This document shows positions 49,348 to 61,300 of a DNA stretch of 64,000 nucleotides, piece after piece (the stretch's first letter is position 1; each line of letters opens with the position of its first letter). Where the stretch lies: NCBI GenBank assembly GCA_036898135.1, contig CM072513.1, positions 73,991,496 to 74,055,495 on the forward strand, given 5' to 3'. The notes beneath the pieces are model-generated. The model was given only the letters and a program-made list of their open reading frames with translations, was not told where the DNA came from and did no database searches. The translations under genes were made by a program, and so were the position numbers. Origin of the DNA: Oncomelania hupensis (lineage: Eukaryota; Mollusca; Gastropoda; Littorinimorpha; Pomatiopsidae).

Positions 49348-52300
49348 GATTAGTAGTAGTAGTAGTAATAGTAGTAGTAGGATTAGCAGCATTTGTACCA
49401 ATAACGTGGCCAGTTTGATGAGAAAGTAATGCAGCAGGTTCTCAAAGCGCGTGAAGTGGTTACACTGCAGATGGTTAGGTGGGCTGCTTGTTACTCTCCG
49501 TACATAGTTCAGCACATCCTCATGCCCCAGAACAACTCCAGCCATCTGAAACACCACACAGCAACACAACAAATTACACCCAGCCCCCCTGAGCAGCTCT
49601 TTGAACTAGTAAATGCGCCACCTCAGAATAATTACTTTATATTACATTATCTGGTGTGTCCTACAGCACAAAATGACAAAATGTGTGCAGATTTTGATTG
49701 TTGTATATTAAAATGCACACTGCACACAATTCTCCTTGTAAATGTGTGTTGGGACAATGAAGAATTCTGTATTCTATACCTACCAAAATTGGCTTATATC
49801 CTTCCCAGCAGCATTTGAGTAACGGCATCTCAATTTGAGACAGATCAATGAACCAATCCACACCCAACCAAGCAATGGACACATGACACCCTGCCCTAAT
49901 ACCATAAAAAAAAGTAAAAACTAATAAATACATTAAAAGAAAAAAAATAAATAAATAAACACACGAACAAATAAATAAATAAAATGTTGTCGCCTACCTG
50001 TTCAATAACACCTTTATGCAGTTTGCAAAGGGAATGAAGCAGGCGCAACATGGCCGCCAGGAAGCCCACAGGGGTTGAATTACGTACAACAGGCATTCCA
50101 GAAGCTCGTACGTCACAACTTAGCTCTGGCAAACATGAGGACACCTCCCTCCTCTTGTTTTCAGCTGATGAGAGTAAGTTTGAAGCGCCACTGGAGAATA
50201 AAACAGGAGGAAAAAAATATTTGAAAATAAAGATGAAAGAGTTAGAAAAAGTGTTACCTGGTTGCTTAATTAAGCAGCTTATCTCCATCCTGGAAAAAGT
50301 AGAAAACCCTTAACAGCTTCCATTGCAGTTGTCAATCATAAATGCTTCTACTGGTTCTGTTTAACACATGGTCCAAACCGTGCTCTCCAAATCCATCTCT
50401 AAACTGCTGGGATGTAGTGAAAATATGTCAAACTGGTTCCTGGTGTCATTATGATCTCACATCAGAATTCTTTACGTCTGCTTTACTGCTTAACTGATTG
50501 GGTTTGTAATATATCTATTTGCCTGACCATCACCCTTAAATTATCCACCTGTCATTGTTACATGACTATTTATCAATAGTTGATTTAGCCCCGATGCTTG
50601 AATCTTTATAAGTGTAACTCAAATTCGTTTATCCACGCAGCCTGTTCACTCAGCAACAAGGCAGGAGTCGTCGTATACAGTTTTCCAACTTTATTGAGCA
50701 AACATCAACAATGGCATACAAGATCGCTTTCCCAAAATCACATCAATAACCATCATCAAAAATCATCATAAATCACTCCACAAGCAGAAAGTGCATTTCT
50801 TGTAAAACCTCTCTGCAAACGAGAAAAAGTTGGAACATTCCAGCATGACACAATAACACCCAATCAAAATAAAACTCATCACTAAAACTATGCAATGTCT
50901 TACGTCATTAGGTTAGAAGAATTACTTAGCTATTACCAGATCTACCTTGAAGCTTTAGTTGATAGTAAACAAGCAACTCCAGAAAAATCTCAACAATATC
51001 GACTGACGAAAATTATCAACATTATACAAAGCTTCTTCTAGCAACAGCGCAAATCAAATCAAAGGTAAATACATTTTGTTATTGCATGCTTTGCAAAATA
51101 AAATGATCGGGTCTATCGAGCACGTCTCAATCGTAATAGTCATAAAGAAAAGTTTATTGGCTACCATTTATTATGCGTTCACCATCTGATAAATTTTATT
51201 TGTTAAAATTGGCACCGCTGGAACCACCGTGTGCAGGCTAGTTCATGAAAAACTGGTGCTATCCATTAGCCAAATTTTATTTCAGAAAGAATCCAGAACT
51301 TCTTGAGGGAAAAAACACCAACCCATGACAATTGGTCTAAGCAAAAAGAAGTCAAAGCTTACAAGAGGTTTGCGATTATGGACTGAAATGCCCAAGACTT
51401 GAGGAATGGCTGGATGATGTTCAGGCTGAACTGTTCCACCTGCTGTAGAAACTCCACCGTCCCTTGGGAGGACTACCACGTGCAAAAAATAACAAAGAAA
51501 ATATACAGAAAATAATAAAGGACGTTTCAAAGATTTGAATACATATAGTCTATCTTCTTTGGGCAACATATGCTGCATCAATTTTTATTCATCAGATTAA
51601 CATAAGTTGTACTGATAAATTATATAAATTATAGATTATCAGGGCAACATATGCAGTTTCATGGCCGCCCATGTACAGGGATGAAAATCTGACAGCATTC
51701 CGTCAGCCACTGGCATGTGAAGCATAAATACCTCATGTTCTTCGCAAATCAGTTATTCCCCACTCTCACACCCTCCCCATCCCATATACCCACACCCCAC
51801 TCATACTCCATCATACAATGTCTTCTGAATACTAAAGTTTGAGCACAAACATTCCACGACAAAGTAAATAAATAATAAAATCAATAAATACATCGCCTGT
51901 ATCTCACCTGGCCTTCACATTTGATGTAATATGTTGCAAGGAAGTTCAAACAAGCAGTAGGAAAGGACAGATCTGGCTTCTGAAAACAGAAGCAGTCCAG
52001 CCTTACGTAGCTTCTCCTTTGAGTAATTTTATTCTATTATATATCAGGTTCATACCCTCAAACTATTCTAATGAACGGAAAGTTATCTTAATTGTCTATG
52101 CACGATTTGAATGTTCTGTCAACCAAATGAAATTAACTGTACATTTGATATTTGGGTGCATGTGCGTTAGTAGTAAGAGCGAGCTGGAAGGGATTGTGTG
52201 TGATAATGGTTTTATGTATTATTCTATTCTGCAATCACTGCATAATCACTCCACTCTGATCAGTTGTTATTAATCTGGGCATGTTAGTCTATATGCCAAA

Positions 52301-55300
52301 CTCTGCCACGTTAATGTATTCTGGGTGATTACAGGACATGAGATAGGAGCATTTTCAATTCTCTCCATTTCAGCCCCTAAATTCCACCCTTTGTGCTCTT
52401 TTTGTAGTCCCTGGTTCTGGAATATATCTGTTCAAATGTTCCAACTACTGCAACTGTAAGAACAGCCAAATAAATTAGAAATAGAGTCTTTTATATACAT
52501 GGCAGTAGCTTTTCGAGTACAGTAGCTTTTTGAGTAAAACGATATGTCAACTGTAAACAGAGTATGATTTAATGAAGTACCTGTTGTACATAGTGATCAG
52601 CAAGGAATGTCAGGCTTCGCTCAGTGCAAAGTCTGACCAGTGACAGCAAACCTTCCACACAGCTCCAGTTGGTAGATCCCATCACTGACGTTTGTGTCTC
52701 CGTTCTCTCACTGCAAACAAACAATTTATAACAATCTTTATCCACTGTAATGTCAGGAAAACTAATGCATTTCTACTATGAATAATGCCAAAAGGAACCT
52801 CTGTAATGGTGGCTGTGACATAAAAGGACTTCATAAGTCAAGACATTATGACGTAAGCAATAAGCATGATGAATTGGCTTTATCTCGCAAAAGTTTGAAA
52901 GATTTAGCATGTATAACTCCATTAGCTGCGACAGTTCTCATTTCAACAAGCATGGACCTACACAATATTGCTTAACTGATTGGGTTTCTAACATATGTGT
53001 TTACCCGACCATCACCCTTAAATTATCCACCTGTCATTGTTACATGACTATTTATCAATAGTTGATTCAGCCCCGATGCTTGAATCTTGGTAAGTATAAC
53101 TCGAATTCGTTTAAACTAAAGATAAGGAGATACTGACAAATTTTGTAAAAAATATATAAAAATTTCATAGCCACACAGGGTCTGATTCTTCTTATAATAC
53201 TTATCTTTCTATATTGTTCTTTAACAATAAAGTATACATTATTATTTTGATGGTACACATACTCTGTATTGAAAGCAGTCTTCATGGGCGAGTAGGCAGC
53301 CACAGGTACCACAGACTCCAGGGCAGAAACAAGCAGAACATCTCTGTCACTGACTTGCTCCATGTCCATTTTCACTAAGGTTGGAATGAGGGAGGATTGC
53401 AGGTGGCTCACTATGTTTTCATACATGTCTCTGAGAGAACAAACAGTAAGAGAACGTGTGATGTTTGGCTTGAAAGATGTAAACATATTTTTGTCTAATA
53501 TCCCAGATGTGAATAGACGTTAAATTAAATTTTAAAAAAAAAGAAAAGATGTGAACATCATCAAAGCTTGTGCATAAATGGAGATATGCTGCATTGTTCT
53601 GCACCTAAAAGTAACAATTAATATTGTCACAAATCTGTGGCTGTATTGAACATGAACAGTGTTCCCTCCATACAAAAAAAATGAGAGTCCTTGGGACTCC
53701 CAGGTATAAAATTTTAAGAGTCCTTGTGCAAATTTTGAGAGTCCCCAAATCGGTGGATGAACGGGTTTTGGGCCCAGTCAACCAAGTCAGAAGTGGCATG
53801 ATCGTGTATGATAGAATCAAAGAATGGATTAACGAAGATTTCTTTTGTTCAGTGAATGTATTGCTTGGAGGAAGTTTACAATGCGCGCGCATGCGATTTT
53901 TAAGGACGAAAACTCCCGACACAATCTTTAATCGTCTGCAATGGCAGTCTCAGTTGGGTTCTGATTCTGATTATGCCGTGAATTAGTTCGCCACTCGTTT
54001 GGTCGTATTTATGACTTCAGCGATTCCCAAAAAATGTGTGCGTCCACAGGACGCACACATGCAAATTTTCCTGCGTCATTTTTCATATTTTGTGCGTAAT
54101 TGACGCACTACTGTGCGTAATCGGGAACACTGCATGAAATTCTCAAGCTTACACTGAACAAGATGGCAATCATCTGCTCACCTAATAATTACAAACAAAA
54201 CATGAATACTCTTGCTTTAAACAAATTGTAACAGCCTCCCTCAGCCACTTTTCCTCCTCTGCAACCTTCAAGTGTCGCTTGAAGGTCCACCTGTTCCAAT
54301 AGTCCTGACTCACTCAACCACATTCTGCCCATCCCTCCCTTGGTGTGTGACAACCACCACTACCACCATTGTCCAGCACAGAGATCATCATCCTCATCAT
54401 TATGGCATATGTATATCCAATGTTAACAAACAAGACACACACACACACAAATCATCATGAACTTAGATATGGATATTGTTCTTTTATCAACCAGACTACT
54501 GTTGTTTTTCTTTAATAATGTCAACCAAATATTTTCTTCAATAATATAAAGATACATTCTTATTTTAAAATGCAAAACTAGACTTCAGCTCACATATAAA
54601 CATCCACTGCCAAACCATAGGAGAGGAGGATCTTCCACGTTCTGAGGCATTCCAACTGTAGACTGACTGCTTCCTTCTCTGACAACTGAAGCTGGCTGCA
54701 AACAAACTTATTGATACTGAAAATGTTCACAACAGAAGCAGAAAGATGTTTCTGCAAACAAACACAAGACAACAACGAACAATGACGATTTTCACGATGC
54801 AAGAAGACTTTTAAAAAATATAAAAAAAGAATTCACTAATTCGTCCATGTTGACGTCTTGGTACATTAAGAAACTCAGTTGCAACATGGACATTGTTGAA
54901 ATGCCAAAACATACTTTTAGGTGAGGACATAAACTCACACTGTTGCACCCATGTGAGTACAAATACAGATGTTAGATTTTAAAAACTGTCCACACGCTCA
55001 AAACTTCATGACAGCTTTTGGGCGAATATGCACTCTCACTGCATTCTCAAGGAGTAATAAAAATTAATTTAAAAAAAACAACTCACTCCGCTCCAACAGC
55101 CAAGTAACGCAGCAGTATTTTGTTGATGGTATATGTAGACAGCAAGGTGGATGCAATGTGGCGTCCTGCCTGACACAGACTGCCGATAAAACGCATGACT
55201 GCTGCTAGAGGTCTGCCGTACACGCTGGACACTCCCTTCTTCTCGTCTGAATAGAAAACGGTCATGCTGAGCAGACTGAGAAATAACTACTTTTACTAGT

Positions 55301-58300
55301 TCTCATAATGATTTATTTACCTAGCAGTACTATTTGTTAGGTGCCACTATATTACTTCCTCAGTTTCTTATATTATGTCCTGTCTGCTAGTTTTTGTTCC
55401 TAACATTACTCATTCATGATGACGAAAAGAAGCTCAATCCCAACAATTCAAACTAAAATTAACATTCAAAGGATAACGAAACGTCGCCTATCAATTCTTG
55501 AGGCAATGCCAAACAAATGAAAAGAGGCGAAAAATATATTCTGTTCTCACCCTGTGCTTTCCAGTTGGTCGGCAGAAAGTGTTTGACGATAAGGTCCATC
55601 AGTCTCTTGTTCTTTGAAAGCTGAAACACACACACACACAAAGAGAAAAATAAAACAGCATGCAAATAAAAATACACCCCCCCCTCCCCCCCAAAAAAAA
55701 AAAAAGGTTAAAAAATATAAATCCTATCCTATCCTATCCTGTCCCGTAACCCGGAGGTCGTAGGGGCACCACAGATGATCGTTTAACCAGCATACTCCAT
55801 CTTTCTCTGTCCTCAACAACCCTGATGGCTTCGCTCAGTGTCAAACCAGTCCATTCTCGAATGTTGCCCTCCCACCTCTTTTTTGGCCTCCCTCTTCTTC
55901 TACCTCCTTGCACTGTGCCTTGCAGAATAGTCTTTGCAAGGCCTGATGATCTGGTGACGTGGCCATACCATCGGAGTTTCCGTTTCTTCACCACTGTGAG
56001 CAGGTCATCGTGTTGTCCAATGGCTTGTGTGATGGTCTGTCGGACTTTGTCGTTGGTGATGTACTGGGTATAGGAAATGCCCAGAAGTCTTCTGTAGCAC
56101 CTCATCTCCATGCTTTGTATTCTTCGTTGGAGATCTGCTGTGAGGGTCCATGCTTCGCAAGCATATAGGAAGATGGAGATGACAAGGGAGCGCAGCAAAA
56201 ATATAAATAATGTATACCAAAAGGCGAAATGGAGTTACTGAAGAGGAGGAATTGGCGAGTGAGGGTGTGGTAGAAGGGGTTGATGTGTTGGAATCACCGA
56301 CCATCCATTAGCTGAGCAACTGAAATCCCTGTTATTCTGGTACAGTTTTAGAGTTGCGACAGAACTTCAGTCAGTTTCCTGCTAACAATTTTATATTAGG
56401 TAGCCTAAATTCTGGCAAATAACAGGCATGCCTTCCCTCAATTTGAAGTTTCCGTATTAGCTTTTATAAATTTCAGTGTTACTATTACGATTTCCGTATT
56501 TACTTTTACTACCTATTGTTTTTGCACATCCTTTTTGATATTATGCGAAGAATCCAGTGATAGATTGATTTGCTGCCACAATTTTCTTTTTCTTCTCCAA
56601 AGCCTCGCAATTCTTGATATGCTGTAACGTGGGTCTTCCGCGTGCCGCTTGATGTCGTTCATATCACCGGCAGCGATGCCAAACTGGTTGGCACAAATCG
56701 TACTTTTGAGTCAGTGCTGTCGCGAATAACTAAAGGACACTTTTCCGAATACAAGGAAGAAATGTCTGCCCCTTGCGCGGTTTCTTTGAAGATTCTGATT
56801 CACAATCACTTTGCTTAACCATTCGTTTGGACGCTATGTTTTGAATTCTGTCTCACGAGCACCGATCTTCACTGCGACTGTGCAAAAACTGGTTCGGCAA
56901 ACTTCGGTGCCTCTACTGGAAACTTTGATGCCACGTGTCTCTACTGCGACTTAGCATTGCGGCATTAAACTGGGTTCGGCCGTCTTCGGAAAAAGGTCAC
57001 GCGGTGCATAACCACAGGCCAACGAGTTCGATATTTTTTCCAAATGTTGTTTTTATGTATTTCCGGACCGTGAAACAAGTATCCGTAATTTCCGAGTTTT
57101 TCAAATTTCCACAAAAAATACGGAAATTCTGTATGGGTAGGCATGCCTGAAATAAATAACAATTACAATTTGAGGTTCACTAATATATATATATATATAT
57201 GTATATCTGAATAAATAAATAACAAAGAAGAAAGACAAGTATTACAATACAAAATTCAATGAAGTAACAAAATTTAGACTATGCCAGCCTAATAAACAAC
57301 AGCTCTTAAACAGATTTGTTCATACCTCATATGCTAGCTGCGTGCTATGGCGGGCCACCCGCGTCAAGATCTGCATGATGGAGATGACAGTAGGGGCCTG
57401 AGGCTTTCGCATATCCAGGATGTACAGCAGCCGTTCCACCAGCAGCATTCTTGTCACCAAGCCCTGAAGTTTCGCAAGAGAAACAAGATCCATTATCAAT
57501 ACAGAGCTTTAGATCGACCAGCGAATCTTGGTTTGTAGTGATCCCTTTCCTTTCCAGTTATGCAATCAGGAAATCCTTACAAACTTTTCTTAGTGCCTGC
57601 GGTTCTAAAACGGTAAAGACTTTAGCTGCAGACGATATTTTGTTTGTCCTTATCCAGGGGAGGTAAATTCCATCATAACTCTCTAATTTGCTGAGGTTGT
57701 TTTCCTTTAAAACGCACGAGTCTTTAGATTAGATGATCACGGGCTAAAACAGACACTTTTCCCAACGAAAGTTTAGTTGGAGTTTGGGATAGAGCATTGC
57801 TAATGTTTTCTTCTCCTTTTTTAAAAATACAACACAAATTAAAGAGTTTCTACAGCCTCAAATTGTGTTCATTGTCTACGCTAGCTTACTAACTAGCCCT
57901 TTAGGCCTACGAAGCTAGTAGTATAGGGCTCATCTAAACCAAGGGCTGTTCGCGCACATTCATAAGAATGCACCAGAAAAGTGATTTTACATCTTCATCA
58001 AGCCCATGAAACCTAGACATAATGCAAAACTTATGTTGAAAATCTCAAAACTCCTACGCCATGTTACATCTGAAAGCTAAAGCAACGCATAAACAGCACC
58101 CTTTTTTTGGAGCAAAGATTACCTATTTTAATGAATCAACAACAACTTACATGAGAATCCTGATTCGTTAAAATGATGAAAATTCCGCATTTACATTCAA
58201 AAAAGTTTTATGCGTAATGCAAATGAGGAGGTCGTGACCTTCCGGAGGCGCAAAACGTAGACTGGGAGTACTAAGTTTCTGTTTTTCCTAAAGCTCTCTA

Positions 58301-61300
58301 TTACCAACATGCCAATTGCTGCTGACTGACTGAAATGATTGCAGTTGCAGAGATGAAATACATGCACGCACAATCAGGCATCAAGATCTTTCAATTGAGA
58401 TGAAAAGTGTGTTAATAATAATAATAATAACTAGCATTTATAAAGCGCCTACCCTAAGGATCTAAACGCTATACACGCACACTTTCTTACGCAAACACAT
58501 ATACACACTATACATATACTTTAATTATAAGACAAGTTACTCTTTCACGCGTACATACTACTGCTGTGTAAATCAATATGACAAAAACATACTAAATTAC
58601 TACTTAACCCCCCACCCCTCCAAACCCCTTTTACAACTACAGATACTGCTGAAAGACTTTTGAGAAAAGATACGTTTTAAGGTTGGATTTGAATGATTCA
58701 CAGGAGGTAGAATGTCTAACATGAAAGGGAAGAGAATTCCATAGGTGAGGGCCGTGGACAGCAAAAGAGCGGAAACCATGAAATTTTCTTTTGTAACGGC
58801 CCTGACGGAGAAGACGACAGTCAGTGGATGAGTGAAGGGAACGAGATGGAGTGTAAAGGGAGACAAGGTCAGATAGATAAGAAGGAGCAGAACCGATGAA
58901 AATATTGTAGCAGATACAGGCAGTTTTATACTTAACACTTTCCTCGACAGGAAGCCAGTGTAGCTTAACAAGGAGAGGTGTGGAGGGTTGGCGATGATTT
59001 ACTTTAAAGATAAGACGGGCAGCAGGGTTCTAAACTTTTTGAAACAGAGAGAGGATAGAATCTGGACAGCCAATGAGAAGGGAATTGCAATAATCTAATC
59101 TAGATAGAATACCGGAAGTAACCAAGGTCTTTGTGGCGTCTTCTGATAGAAATTTCCTAATTGAACTAATTCTCTTCAACTCAAAGTAGCAAACCCGACA
59201 GACTCTAGTGATATGCTGTCTCATAGAGAGAGTAGAATCCATGATGAACCCCAGGTTTCTAGCGGAGTCAGAAAAAGAAATATCACAAGTACCAACAGTG
59301 ACAGAGGTAGGCAGAGAAAGATCAGTGACGGAAGAGCAAGTGAAGAGAAGGGCCTCAGTCTTGTCATCGTTTAATTTAAGCATGTTTGCATTCATCCAGG
59401 TTTTTATGTCAGTGGTGCAATTCTGAAGTGTTTGTATAACAGAGTGAATGTCTGCAGGCTTGCATGATTGCTGTAGTTGGGTGTCATCTGCAAATAATTG
59501 GTGGTTGACAGTATGCTGTTTTATGATTGTAGATAAGGGCGTGGTGTACATAATGAACAAGACAGGGCCTAAAACGGAACCCTGGGGCACACCATAGAGA
59601 AGCGGAGAAGGAACTGAAGAGGAATTATTGGCAGACACATACTGAGTACGGTTTTGGAGATAGGAAGTGAACCACCGAAGAGCTACTGAACGAACACCAA
59701 AAACAGTCTCAAGACGAGAAAGGAGAATAGAATGATCGATAGTACCGAAAGCAGCACAGTTATCAAGAAGAAGTAGAATACAGAGTTTGTCCTCATCCAG
59801 AGCAGTGAGAATGTCATTCACAATACGAAGCAGAACAGTTTCGGTGCTTCGGCCCGCTCAATACGCAGACTGAAAAGGATTGTGTAAATTGTTAGAGTCA
59901 AGGTGAGACAGTAGCTGATAGAGCACAACTTTCTCTAGAGTTTTTGATAGAAAGGCAAGGTTGGATACAGGTCTGAAGTTCTTTAACTTGTTTTTATCTA
60001 AGGAAGCTTTTTTTAGAAGAGGTTTCACAACAGCTGTTTTCAAATCTGCAGGTAAAGAGCCCACACCAGCTCAATGCATATGTGAGCAGCACTCTTAGGT
60101 TCTCCCACATTTTGCTGGCTGCGGGCTATTTATAGCTTGCCTACACCCTCCCTTTCAGTGAAAGGAAAGGAAAGAAGAGCACAGGCGAAGCTATTTATAG
60201 CTAGCCTGGCTGAACTAGCTTCAAAACCTAAAAGCTTTGGTTGAGTCGGTGTGAGCCGGAAGCTAGAGAGGTATTGATGATTTGAGTGATGACAGGAAGA
60301 AGTGTGTCAAGATTATCATACAATAGTCTTATAGGTATAGGATCTAATTCACATGACTTGGGAGCGGTATTTCTAAGGATGTTGAGGACAAACTGTTCAG
60401 AAACAGGAGAGAAAGAATCCAGGAAAGTGCCAGAAAAATGACAAGAGACAGGCAGAGCAGCAGAATCAGAGGGAGGAAAACTGTTTCTGATATTCGAAAT
60501 CTTGTCAGAAAAATAATCAGAGAATACAGTAGGAAGAGTGTGCGTATCATAAATGGTGGGAAGAGGAGAGTCAGTCTGTTTACCAAGCAAAGAGTTGAAA
60601 GTACGAAATAGTTCTTTACAAGTGGAAGTGGCAAGGATCTGAGCAGAAAAGAAATTTGTCTTCGCACTGTCAATAAGATCACTAATTTTGTGCTTAATAC
60701 TTTCAAAAATCTCTTTGTGAACAGTCAGTCGAGACTTAAGCCAACGCATTGTATTGTATTGTGTTGCATTATAATGTTATCTTCTTGTACTTTATAGTTT
60801 CATATTGTACTGTACTGTATCGAGCTGTATAGCATTGTACAGGTTTGTACTGACATGTACGAGATCCCGTTTGGCTACATCAGCATCCGTTTCTTCCTCT
60901 TTGTTGTCTTCATCCTCTTCCTTCCTTTCCTCCTCCAAGCGCTGAACGGTTGCTTGAGGGATCAAGGCTGGTACAACACACCCTTGGTACCATACTGTCA
61001 CTGCGTCCAGAGCAGTCTGAAACAACCGGTGACATTATTTTATTCAAAGGACACCAGGGCACCATTACTCTTTGAGGCCAGCAGTTTGCTCGCATAGTAC
61101 ACACTTTTCTTCTCCCTCCCCCCACCCCTGATTTCCGCTGAAGGCGACCCAAGTTCAAACCCTGAAGGGCAACTGCCTTTCTCACTAGAAGCAAACTTTA
61201 ATCACCAATAATAATCTAAATATCAGTGTTCTTTCTTCCTTGTCAGATCAGCTAGCACATTATCCATGCTCCTGGCAGTCCTGTCAAAATGGCTGGCATG

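Noticed and set aside
53624..53986. 120-codon plus frame
   Set aside because: Falls within the 476 bp TIR element, has no recognisable domain and is on the opposite strand to RPAP1.
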